From positions 5,146,001-5,210,000 of the forward strand of contig NZ_CP019038.1 in assembly GCF_001941825.1 (NCBI RefSeq): DNA of 64,000 bases. The letters are read 5' to 3'. Source of the stretch: Massilia putida. GTDB taxonomy: Bacteria; Pseudomonadota; Gammaproteobacteria; Burkholderiales; Burkholderiaceae_D. The notes below the pieces were generated by a model, which did not search any database, was not told where the DNA came from, and saw nothing but the letters and a program-made list of their open reading frames with translations. The translations under genes and the position numbers were made by a program. Position 1 is the first letter of the stretch. Each line of letters begins with the position of its first letter. This document shows, one piece after another, positions 27,590-35,665 of the stretch.

Positions 27590-28597
27590 ATGGACGACTG
27601 GCTCATCCCCACCGCGCAGCGGGCCGTGCTGATCACGGTCGCGAAGGCCGAAGGTTCCGTACCGCGCGAACCGGGCGCGCGCATGCTGGTCGACGCGTTC
27701 AGCCAGTGGGGCACCGTCGGCGGCGGCCACCTGGAGCTGCGCGGCATCGAAACGGCGCGCGCCATGCTCGAAAAGGGCGACGTGCGCCGGCTGGAACGCT
27801 TCCCGCTCGGCCCGAGCCTGGGCCAGTGCTGCGGCGGCGTCGTGCACCTCGCGTTCGAACTGGTCGATCGCGCGCACTGCGCGGAGCTGGCCGCACGCCG
27901 CCACGACGATTGCTGGCGCGTCGTCGCGCTGGACGGTGAGCCGGATCTCGCGCTCGTCGATGCGCTGGGCCACAACATCCAGCGCAAGGGCGGCCGCTAC
28001 CCGGACTTCGAGCGCAGCGGCGGCACCCGCGTGCTGCTCGATGCCGACGGACGGCGCTGGCTGGTCGACCACGTCCCGGCGCCGCGCGCGCACGTGATGC
28101 TGTTCGGCGCGGGCCACGTCGGCGCGGCCATCGTGCGCCTGCTGGCGGACTTGCCGTGCCGCGTTACCTGGGTCGACGAACGGGAAGACATGTTCCCGGA
28201 CCTCGCTCCGCCCAACGTCGTCGTGGAAGCGACCGACATGCCGGAAGTCCTGGCCCGCCAGGCCGCCCCCGGCACGTGCTTCCTCGTCATGACGCACAAC
28301 CACGCGCTGGACCAGCGCCTGACCGAAGCGATCCTGAAACGGCCCGCGAACCAGGATTGGTTCGGCCTCATCGGATCGGAAACCAAACGCAAGCAGTTCG
28401 AGCACCGCCTGCGCGACCGGGGCATTTCCCGCGCCCGCCTGGACGACATGGTGTGCCCGATCGGCGTCCCCGGCATCAAGGGCAAGGAGCCCGCCGTGAT
28501 CGCGGTCGCCGTCGTCGCGCAACTGCTGATGGTCTTCGAGGCGGCGGCACGCGCCGCCGCCTCGCAGGCCACAACCCAAGCCACATCGGAACAATAA
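27590..28597 (+). CDS. xdhC: Xanthine dehydrogenase accessory protein XdhC
   Basis: 335 residues. The N-terminal XdhC_CoxI domain includes AEGSVPREPGARMLVD and GTVGGGHLE; SLGQCCGGVV holds the conserved Cys pair. The C-terminal Rossmann-type domain starts at HVMLFGAGHVGAAIVRLLAD. XdhC binds molybdenum cofactor, helps sulfurate it and inserts it into XdhB. The stop overlaps the guanine deaminase start by one base (TAATG), so the four genes xdhABC–guaD are one operon. Confidence 0.95.
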   Translation: MDDWLIPTAQRAVLITVAKAEGSVPREPGARMLVDAFSQWGTVGGGHLELRGIETARAMLEKGDVRRLERFPLGPSLGQCCGGVVHLAFELVDRAHCAELAARRHDDCWRVVALDGEPDLALVDALGHNIQRKGGRYPDFERSGGTRVLLDADGRRWLVDHVPAPRAHVMLFGAGHVGAAIVRLLADLPCRVTWVDEREDMFPDLAPPNVVVEATDMPEVLARQAAPGTCFLVMTHNHALDQRLTEAILKRPANQDWFGLIGSETKRKQFEHRLRDRGISRARLDDMVCPIGVPGIKGKEPAVIAVAVVAQLLMVFEAAARAAASQATTQATSEQ

Positions 28598-29907
28598 TGT
28601 CCAACGATACCCGCAACGTGCAGGCCTACCGAGCAAGCCTGCTGCACTTCCACGCCGATCCTCTGCTTGCCGAGAATGCCCACGCCTGGCACGAGGACGG
28701 CCTGCTCGTCGTCGAGAACGACCGCGTGCTTGCCGCCGGCGACTACGACAAACTGGCGCCGACGCTGCCGCCCGGGACCGGCATTGTCGACTACCGCGGC
28801 CAGATCATCATGCCCGGCTTCATCGACACGCACCTGCATTTCCCGCAGACCGACATGATCGGTTCGCCCGCGCCGGACCTGCTGCCGTGGCTGGAGAACT
28901 ACACGTTCCCGACCGAGCGCCAGTTCAAGGACCCCGTCCACGCGCGCACCGTCGCCGAGTTCTTCCTCGACGAGCTGCTGCGCAACGGCACGACGACGGC
29001 GCTGGTGTACTGCACGGTGCACAAGGAGTCCGTCGACGCGTTCTTCGAGGCGAGCGCCGCGCGCAACCTGCGCATGGCCGGCGGCAAGGTGCTGATGGAC
29101 CGGAACTGCCCGGACTTCCTGCAAGACACGGCCGACCTGCGCGACAGCGAAGACCTGATCCGCCGCTGGCACAACAACGGCCGGGCGCAGTACGCGATCA
29201 CGCCGCGCTTCGCGCCGACGTCCACCCCGGCCCAGCTGGGCGCCGCGGGCGAGCTGGCGCGCGCGTTCCCGACCACGTACATCCAGACGCACGTGTCGGA
29301 AAGCCGCGACGAATGCGCGTGGGTGAAGAGCCTGTACCCGGACCGTCGCAGCTATCTGCAGGTGTACGAGCACTATGGCCTGATGCGTCCGCGCGCGATG
29401 TTCGGCCACTGCATCTGGCTGGACGACGTCGACTTCGCGCTGCTGGCCGACACCGGCGCCGCGATCTCGCACTGCCCGACGTCGAACCTGTTCCTCGGCA
29501 GCGGCCTGTTCGACGTGGCCAAGGCCGACAGCGTGCATGCCCGCGTGTCGCTGGGGACGGACGTCGGCGCCGGCACGTCGTTCTCGATGTTGCAAACAAT
29601 GAATGAAGCGTATAAAGTTGCGCGATTGAAAGGCAGCTATCTCCCGGCCCTGCGCATGTTCTATCTCGCCACGCTGGGCGCCGCGCGCAGCATGCAGCTC
29701 GAAGGGACGATCGGCAATTTTGCCGCCGGTACCGAGGCCGATTTCATCGTCCTCGACCCGAAGGCGACGCCGCTGCTGGCGCGCCGGACGGCGAACGGCG
29801 ACTCGCTCGAGGAAACCCTGTTCGCGCTGGCGCTGCTGGGCGACGACCGCGCCATCCGCGCCACGTATGCGGCGGGCAAGCGGGTGCACGAGCGGGCGCC
29901 GTCGTAA
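28597..29907 (+). CDS. guaD: Guanine deaminase
   Basis: 436 residues of the amidohydrolase family. Zinc ligands lie in GFIDTHLHFPQ (near residue 75–85), in THVSE (His near 232), in the GHCIWL motif and in SLGTDVGAG (Asp near 320). The N-terminal segment VQAYRASLLHFHADP is typical of GuaD. It converts guanine to xanthine, supplying the dehydrogenase encoded upstream, and fits the operon. A REP-like palindrome follows its stop. Confidence 0.95.
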   Translation: MSNDTRNVQAYRASLLHFHADPLLAENAHAWHEDGLLVVENDRVLAAGDYDKLAPTLPPGTGIVDYRGQIIMPGFIDTHLHFPQTDMIGSPAPDLLPWLENYTFPTERQFKDPVHARTVAEFFLDELLRNGTTTALVYCTVHKESVDAFFEASAARNLRMAGGKVLMDRNCPDFLQDTADLRDSEDLIRRWHNNGRAQYAITPRFAPTSTPAQLGAAGELARAFPTTYIQTHVSESRDECAWVKSLYPDRRSYLQVYEHYGLMRPRAMFGHCIWLDDVDFALLADTGAAISHCPTSNLFLGSGLFDVAKADSVHARVSLGTDVGAGTSFSMLQTMNEAYKVARLKGSYLPALRMFYLATLGAARSMQLEGTIGNFAAGTEADFIVLDPKATPLLARRTANGDSLEETLFALALLGDDRAIRATYAAGKRVHERAPS

Positions 29908-29988
29908 CGTCGTCCCCGCGCAGGCGGGGACCCATGCTGAGCCGAACAGGACGCTCGGCATGGATTCCCGCCTGCGCGGGAACGACGG
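29908..29988. repeat. REP-like palindromic repeat, copy 1
   Basis: An 81-bp element bounded by CGTCGT and ACGACG. It carries two hairpins, CCCCGC-GCA-GGCGGGG-type on the left and TTCCCGCC-TGC-GCGGGAA on the right, joined by CATGCTGAG/CTCGGCATGG. It sits between guaD and the adenosine deaminase gene. The same design recurs at 58842 and 63569. The GGGAAC/GTTCCC arms recall the dRS3/REP families of other betaproteobacteria. Confidence 0.8.
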
Positions 29989-30039
29989 TTTCCGCGCTGG
30001 CGAGATACTGTCACCGACTACTCACCAGCCGAGACCGAT

Positions 30040-31530
30040 ATGACGAAAACCCTGAGCAGCAGCCTGCTGATCACCCTGGCGGCCCTCGCGGCCACCGCTT
30101 CCGCGCGCACCCCGGCGTCCGGCCCCGACGAAGCGGCCACCGCGCGCCACTACGCATCCCTGATCGCGGGCGCCGAGCCGAAGACCGCGGAACTGGTCCT
30201 GTTCTTCTCGCAGATGCCCAAGGGCGGCGACCTGCACCACCATTATTCCGGCGCGATCTATGCCGAGACCTATGTTGACTGGCTCGACAAGCAGGGCGCC
30301 TGCGTCAACAAGCTCTCGTACCGCATCGAGACGGACAAGAGCGTCGTCGAGAACGAGCGCGCGAAGCAGCCGAAGGACCGCACCTGCCTGTCCTCGTCCG
30401 ACGTGTACGCCGACGACTTCACGTGGCGCGAGCTGCTGCAGCGCTGGTCGAGCAAGGATTTCAACAACCACGGCGCGATCCAGCCGCCGCCGGACCGCCA
30501 GTTCTTCCAGACCTTCGGCTACTTCGGCCCCGTCTCGAACAGCAACTTCCACGAAGGCCTCGTCGAACTGAAGAACCGGGCGCTCGCCGAGAACGTGGCG
30601 TACATCGAGACGATGTTCAAGAGCCCCGACACGGTGTCCGATCCGGAGTTCGACAAGCGCGCCTGGGACAGCGCGCGCGACGAGGCGAAGTTCGCGCAGC
30701 TGCTCGACACCGCGCGCCAGAAGCTCGACGCCACGCCGGCGTTCAAGACGTCCGTCGACACCTTCGTCAACACCGTCAACGAGGCGGCCCAGGGCATCGA
30801 CGACGACAACTTCACGATGCGCTACCAGACCTATGTCGTGCGCCTGTTCTCGCCGTCGCGCGTGTTCTCGTCGATGCTGGCCGCGTTCGAGTCGGCCGCG
30901 CGGGGCGGCAAGATCGTCGGCGTGAACATCGTGGGCCAGGAAAGCCAGATGGTCTCCATGCGCGACTACACGCTGCACATGCAGATGTTCCGCTACCTGA
31001 AGAAGGTCTACCCGAAGGTCAACGTCGCGATGCACGCGGGCGAGCTGGCGCTGGGCGACGTGCCGCCGGAAGACCTCAAGTACCACATCGACCAGGCCCT
31101 GAACGTGGCGGGCGCCCAGCGCATCGGCCACGGCATCGACCTCGCGCACGAGACCAACGCCGTCGGCATCATGAAGACCATGCGGGCGAAGGACATCCCG
31201 GTCGAGATCAACCTGACGTCGAACGCCTTCATCGAGGGCGTGCAGGGCGATAACCACCCGATCACGCTGTACCGCAAATATGGCGTGCCGTACGTGATCT
31301 CGACGGACGACGCCGGCGTCACCCGCCACAACCTGGCCAATGAATACGTGCTGTTCGCCAGCCGCTACAAGCCGAGCTACGCGGAAGTCAAAAGGGCGTC
31401 GTACAACAGTATCCGCTACGCCTTCCTGCCCGACGCCGACAAGCAGCGCCTGATGCGCCAGCTCGACGCCCGCTACGCGCGCTTCGAGGCGGACATCGCG
31501 GCGCTCGACCGCACCGCCGTGAAGCACTGA
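30040..31530 (+). CDS. Secreted adenosine deaminase
   Basis: 496 residues with a signal peptide (MTKTLSSSLLITLAALAATASA), so the enzyme acts in the periplasm or outside; cytoplasmic Add proteins are about 330–350 residues and lack one. Zinc and catalytic motifs are complete: MPKGGDLHHHYSG (His66, His68), HAGE near residue 332 (catalytic Glu), RIGHGID, and the STDDAG motif near 422 holding two Asp. An extra ~120-residue region after the first motif resembles the secreted ADGF-type enzymes. It converts adenosine and probably deoxyadenosine to inosine forms before uptake. It sits between guaD and a TonB receptor. Confidence 0.92.
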   Translation: MTKTLSSSLLITLAALAATASARTPASGPDEAATARHYASLIAGAEPKTAELVLFFSQMPKGGDLHHHYSGAIYAETYVDWLDKQGACVNKLSYRIETDKSVVENERAKQPKDRTCLSSSDVYADDFTWRELLQRWSSKDFNNHGAIQPPPDRQFFQTFGYFGPVSNSNFHEGLVELKNRALAENVAYIETMFKSPDTVSDPEFDKRAWDSARDEAKFAQLLDTARQKLDATPAFKTSVDTFVNTVNEAAQGIDDDNFTMRYQTYVVRLFSPSRVFSSMLAAFESAARGGKIVGVNIVGQESQMVSMRDYTLHMQMFRYLKKVYPKVNVAMHAGELALGDVPPEDLKYHIDQALNVAGAQRIGHGIDLAHETNAVGIMKTMRAKDIPVEINLTSNAFIEGVQGDNHPITLYRKYGVPYVISTDDAGVTRHNLANEYVLFASRYKPSYAEVKRASYNSIRYAFLPDADKQRLMRQLDARYARFEADIAALDRTAVKH

Positions 31531-31551
31531 GCGGCCCACCGGTTTGCCCTC

Positions 31552-31577
31552 CGCCGGCGGCAGTCCTGCCGCCGGCG
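31552..31577 (+). terminator. Hairpin terminator after adenosine deaminase
   Basis: An 11-bp perfect GC-rich stem (CGCCGGCGGCA / TGCCGCCGGCG) with a 4-nt loop lies 21 bp past the stop. It is followed by TCCTCTCCC rather than a pure T-run, so termination may be partial. Confidence 0.6.
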
Positions 31578-31797
31578 TCCTCTCCCACAGCGCGTTGCCG
31601 CCTCGACTGCGCGGATCCGATATATGCACATGCCATCTCTGTGGCCAACTCGCTACAGAATGCGCGGATTCTCATTCCGTTTGCTTAAACAACAAGCGAA
31701 AGAATTTCATCGGAGAATGCCACATTTATCATCCCACCAGGTCTGATCCCGAGGGAAAAGACACCCCGCAAGCGACTTCCTGCACGTTTTTTAAGCG
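31578..31797. other. AT-rich spacer with no gene
   Basis: Part of the 586-bp gap between the deaminase and the TonB receptor. Base composition is much lower in GC than the flanks. An open frame crosses it, but it has no ribosome site, no family resemblance and non-native codon use. I see no RNA gene. The promoter and leader of the receptor follow. Confidence 0.6.
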
Positions 31798-31867
31798 ACT
31801 TATACACGCAAGATATAAATTCCCAAAAGAAAACGTATTTGTCTCGATAACAGCCTTCATGCATATT
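31798..31867 (+). promoter_or_regulatory. Shared nucleoside-regulon promoter, copy 1 (TonB receptor)
   Basis: The palindrome ACTTATA-N9-TATAAAT (31798–31820) is followed after exactly 18 bp by TTGTCT (31839–31844), and after 17 bp by CATATT (31862–31867). The bases before the -35 read CGTAT and those before the -10 read ATG, as in copies at 44196–44266 and 57863–57933. The predicted start near 31874 gives a leader of about 243 nt. The left palindrome arm has one change (C for T). Confidence 0.75.
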
Positions 31868-32116
31868 GGTCTTTTATCAATCCAACGTCTAAGAAAAAGA
31901 GCGGATTTTAGGCGTAATAGCCTGGAAACAATTAACCGCTAGACTCGCTTGCGCTACTTTTTGCCGGTGCATCCGCATCCAATAATCGCACTGCAAAAAG
32001 GCAGAACGACCGAATAGAGACCGGCGGTCAAAAGCCAGCCGGTCCGAGAGTTTGCAGTACTACGAGAGGGGAACTCCGTTCCCAACCATAAAATCAAGTC
32101 AATTTGGGGTTAAATA
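31868..32116 (+). other. Long structured 5' leader of the TonB receptor mRNA
   Basis: About 243 nt lie between the predicted transcription start and the ATG at 32117. Hairpins include GACCGGC/GCCGGTC (32019–32025 with 32038–32044) and GGGAAC-TCC-GTTCCC (32069–32083) close to the start codon. The ribosome site is weak (GGGG at 32106–32109). The fold matches no riboswitch I recognise; post-transcriptional control is possible. Confidence 0.45.
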
Positions 32117-35100
32117 ATGGTCTATCAAAAACGGATCCAGCTGACGAAGCTGGCGCTGGCTCTGTCGATCGCGCTCGCGGGCGCGCCGGCTCTGGCGCAG
32201 AACACGACGTCGGCTGTCGGCGGCCGTATCTCGAGCGCGGACGGCCGACCGGCCGCCGGCGCGTCGGTGCAAATCATCCACACCGAATCCGGTTCGGTCA
32301 GCAACGTCGTTGCCGACGCCGAAGGCCGCTACATCGCCCGCGGCCTGCGTACCGGTGGTCCGTACACGATCATTATCACCAAGGACGGCGTTACCGAAAA
32401 ACGCGAAGGCATCTACCTGCAGCTGGCGGAAACCGCGACCGTCGACGCCACCGTCGGCGCACCGATGCAGACCGTGACCGTCGCCGGCAACCGCGCCCGT
32501 TCCGACATCTTCAGCCGCTCGAACATGGGCGCGGGCACCGCGATCAGCAACGCCCAGCTGCAGATCCAGGCGTCGGTCAACCGCAACCTGCAGGACTACG
32601 CCCGTGCCGACCCGCGCGTCTCGCAGACCGACAAGGAACGCGGCGAACTGTCCGTCGCCGGCCAGAACTCGCGCTACAACTCGATCACGATCGACGGCGT
32701 GAACGTGAACGACACGTTCGGCCTGGAAGCGAACGGCAGCCCGACCGCCCGCCAGCCGATCTCGATCGAAGCGATCCAGTCGACCCAGGTGAACGTCGCC
32801 AACTACGACGTCACGCAGAAGGGCTACACCGGCGGCAACATCAACGCCGTCACCAAGTCCGGCACGAACCAGTGGAAGGGCGGCGTGTACTACGTGTACC
32901 GCGACGACCGCCTGGCCGGCCAGCGCTACAACCCGTCGACCGGCGCGTATTCGGATCCGGTGCCGTTCAAGGAAACGACCAAGGGCGTGTGGGCAAGCGG
33001 CCCGCTCGTCGAGGACCGGATCTTCCTGTACGCGCTGTCGGAAGAGACCAATTCCTCGCGCAACGCGCCGGACTACGGCCCGATCGGCTCGAGCAACGGC
33101 ACGACGGTCGCCATCACCCCGGCGGAAATCGCCGCGGTGCAGAACGTCATGAAGAACCAGTACGGCGTCAACGCCGGCAACCTGGCGCAGGGCGGCGGCA
33201 ACTTCGTCTCGCGCGAGCAGATGCTGAAGGTCGACTGGAACCTCAGCGACAACCACCGCGCCAACGTCCGCTACCAGCGCACCACGCAGGCCGAACCGCA
33301 GTACTCGACCTTCAGCGCCACCGCGCTGAGCCTGGACTCGGCCTACTACACGCAGGGCAAGCAGATCGAGACCACCGTGGCCCAGCTGTTCTCGGACTGG
33401 ACCCCGACCTTCTCGACCGAGTTCAAGGCGTCGTCGCGCAACTACGACTCCGTCCCGACCAACAACTCGAAGCTGCCGTCGATGAACGTGGTGTTCACCG
33501 GCGCGCTGCCGGCCGGCACCCCGAGCAACGTGGCGACCGGTGACCGCACGATCAACCTGGGCACCGACAACTCGCGTCACATGAACCTGCTGCGCACCCG
33601 CACGCAGGACTACTATGCGGGCGGCAACTGGACGCTGGGCGACCACGAGATCAAGTTCGGTTCGGACTACCAGAAGAACAAGATCTACAACGCGTTCCTG
33701 CAGAACGTGTACGGCAACTACACCTTCGGTTGCGACAACACCCTGAGCTACTCGTTCGGCAGCATCGATTGCGGCAAGGCGCCCCAGGCCCAGGTCGACG
33801 CCGCCGTGCTGGAAAACCTGCGCACCGGCCGCTACACGAAGTACACGCTGCAGGTCGCCGCGCCGGGCTACTCGCTGAACGACGCCGTCGCCCAATTCAA
33901 CATGACGAACACGGGCCTGTTCCTGCAGGACACCTGGAACGTCAACCGCCAGCTGACCCTGAACTACGGCTTCCGCGTGGATCAGGTGGGCGTCGGCGGC
34001 ACGCCGATCGCGAACCCGAAAGTGGCGCAGGCCGCGGTGCTGGTGCCGAACGCCCGCCAGACCGGCGGCTTCGGCTACAACAACCAGCAGACGATCGACG
34101 GCACCAAGCTGTTCCAGCCCCGCTTCGGCTTCAACTACAACTTCGACACCCCGCGCCGCATGCAGCTGCGCGGTGGCGCCGGCCTGTTCCAGGGCGCCGC
34201 GATGTCCGTCTGGCTCGCGAACCCGTTCCAGAACACGGGCATGACGACCCAGCAGATCACCTGCTCGTCCGGCGCGACCACGACCTGCCCGAAGACCGCG
34301 GGCACGCCGAACGGCGCGTTCAGCACCGACGTCAACAACCAGCCGAAGCTGGGCGGCTCGACCCCGCCGATCGCCAACGTCGACCTGATCGATCCGAACG
34401 TGAAGCAGCCGTCCGTATGGAAAGCCAACCTGGCCTTCGAAACGGAACTGCCGTGGTATGGCCTCGTCGCCGGTGCCGAAGTCCTGTACGCGCACACGAA
34501 GGACGGTATCTTCTTCCAGAACCTGAACCTCGGCCAGCCGACCCGCATCGGCGGCGTGGACGGTCGCCAGCTGTTCTGGAACGCGAACGGCCTGTCGGCG
34601 AACTGCTGGAGCGTGGGTAACAACTCGGTCAGCACCACGAAGGGCTGCACCAACACGTTCAAGTCGCTGTCCAATTCGGCGTTCGGCAACGTGATCAAGG
34701 TGACCAACACCGACAAGGGCGAGAACCGCGTGTCCACGCTGTCGCTGTCGTACCCGATGACGAAGGGCTTCGGCTGGTCGGTCGCGGCAAGCCACACTTA
34801 CGCGACGGAAGTGTCGAACCTGACGTCGTCGACGTCGGGCTCGAACTACGGCGCCCGTTCGGCCCTGAACCCGAACGACAACGTGGCCGCCAACTCGGCC
34901 TACCTCGTCAAGAACCGCATCAACGCGCTGCTGAACTTCGAGAAGGCGTTCTTCGGCACGTATAAAACCCGCTTCGGCGTGTTCTACGAAGGCCGCACCG
35001 GCAAGCCGTACAGCTGGACCTTCAAGAACGACATGAACGGCGACGGTATCGCCAGCAACGACCTGATGTACATCCCGAAAGCCTTCGGTTCGGGCGAGGT

Positions 35101-35533
35101 CGTGTTCGCGGGCGATACGGCGACCAACCACGCCAACGAGCAGCGCTTCTGGGACATCGTCAACGCCAACAAAGCCCTGCGCCAGGCAGCCGGCGGCGTC
35201 GTGGCCCGCTACAGCGACTTCTCGCCGTGGACCAACAGCTTCGACCTGCGTCTCAGCCAGGAAATCCCGGGCCTGTTCAAGCGTAACAAGGCATCGGTCT
35301 CGTTCGACGTCCTGAACTTCGGCAACCTGCTGAACAAGAAGTGGGGCCACATCTACGAAGCACCGTTCTTCTCGAACGGCGGCCAGACCCGCGGCTTCGT
35401 CGACTACGCCGGCATGGATGCGAACGGCCGCTACGTGTACGCGGTCCGCTCGGCCGTCGATCCGCTGCAGATCCGCCAGGTCAAGGGCGAGTCGCAGTGG
35501 TCGGCTCAGGTGACCGTCAAGTACGAGTTCTGA
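32117..35533 (+). CDS. Oar-like TonB-dependent receptor (nucleoside-linked)
   Basis: 1138 residues. The signal peptide ends at PALAQ (residue 28). A carboxypeptidase-regulatory-like domain spans about 30–120 (VGGRISSADGRPAAGASVQI), the plug about 125–260 (NSRYNSITIDGVNVNDTFGL; GYTGGNINAVTKSGTNQWKG), and the barrel ends in SAQVTVKYEF. No haem, siderophore or cobalamin signature is present. Three facts point to nucleosides or nucleic-acid fragments as ligand: a secreted adenosine deaminase upstream, a 5'-nucleotidase and nuclease downstream, and a promoter shared with the BMP/ABC importer and PNP genes. The ligand itself is inference. It ends in a strong terminator, so it is transcribed alone. 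Confidence 0.9.
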   Translation: MVYQKRIQLTKLALALSIALAGAPALAQNTTSAVGGRISSADGRPAAGASVQIIHTESGSVSNVVADAEGRYIARGLRTGGPYTIIITKDGVTEKREGIYLQLAETATVDATVGAPMQTVTVAGNRARSDIFSRSNMGAGTAISNAQLQIQASVNRNLQDYARADPRVSQTDKERGELSVAGQNSRYNSITIDGVNVNDTFGLEANGSPTARQPISIEAIQSTQVNVANYDVTQKGYTGGNINAVTKSGTNQWKGGVYYVYRDDRLAGQRYNPSTGAYSDPVPFKETTKGVWASGPLVEDRIFLYALSEETNSSRNAPDYGPIGSSNGTTVAITPAEIAAVQNVMKNQYGVNAGNLAQGGGNFVSREQMLKVDWNLSDNHRANVRYQRTTQAEPQYSTFSATALSLDSAYYTQGKQIETTVAQLFSDWTPTFSTEFKASSRNYDSVPTNNSKLPSMNVVFTGALPAGTPSNVATGDRTINLGTDNSRHMNLLRTRTQDYYAGGNWTLGDHEIKFGSDYQKNKIYNAFLQNVYGNYTFGCDNTLSYSFGSIDCGKAPQAQVDAAVLENLRTGRYTKYTLQVAAPGYSLNDAVAQFNMTNTGLFLQDTWNVNRQLTLNYGFRVDQVGVGGTPIANPKVAQAAVLVPNARQTGGFGYNNQQTIDGTKLFQPRFGFNYNFDTPRRMQLRGGAGLFQGAAMSVWLANPFQNTGMTTQQITCSSGATTTCPKTAGTPNGAFSTDVNNQPKLGGSTPPIANVDLIDPNVKQPSVWKANLAFETELPWYGLVAGAEVLYAHTKDGIFFQNLNLGQPTRIGGVDGRQLFWNANGLSANCWSVGNNSVSTTKGCTNTFKSLSNSAFGNVIKVTNTDKGENRVSTLSLSYPMTKGFGWSVAASHTYATEVSNLTSSTSGSNYGARSALNPNDNVAANSAYLVKNRINALLNFEKAFFGTYKTRFGVFYEGRTGKPYSWTFKNDMNGDGIASNDLMYIPKAFGSGEVVFAGDTATNHANEQRFWDIVNANKALRQAAGGVVARYSDFSPWTNSFDLRLSQEIPGLFKRNKASVSFDVLNFGNLLNKKWGHIYEAPFFSNGGQTRGFVDYAGMDANGRYVYAVRSAVDPLQIRQVKGESQWSAQVTVKYEF

Positions 35534-35558
35534 TCCGAACCCGCATGACGTAACGGGA

Positions 35559-35588
35559 ACGGCCGGTGGCGACACCGGCCGTTTTTTC
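35559..35588 (+). terminator. Intrinsic terminator of the TonB receptor gene
   Basis: A perfect 10-bp stem ACGGCCGGTG-GCGA-CACCGGCCGT is followed by a run of T. It lies 26 bp past the stop and separates the receptor from the 5'-nucleotidase gene. Confidence 0.92.
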
Positions 35589-35665
35589 TTCCACCTGTAA
35601 AGACCAGAGCAGGGGAAGCGCATGCCATAATCGATGGCTGCTGTCCGCACTACAAAAGGCTACAC

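Noticed and set aside
31544..31942. Open frame of 132 codons across the AT-rich gap before the TonB receptor
   Set aside because: It begins in the terminator hairpin and runs through the promoter palindrome, with no ribosome site or family resemblance.
32099..35650. Very long minus-strand open frame (over 1100 codons) opposite the TonB receptor
   Set aside because: A high-GC antisense shadow: Val/Asp/Arg/His-rich, without domains or a ribosome site. The plus-strand product has a signal peptide, receptor domains, promoter and terminator.
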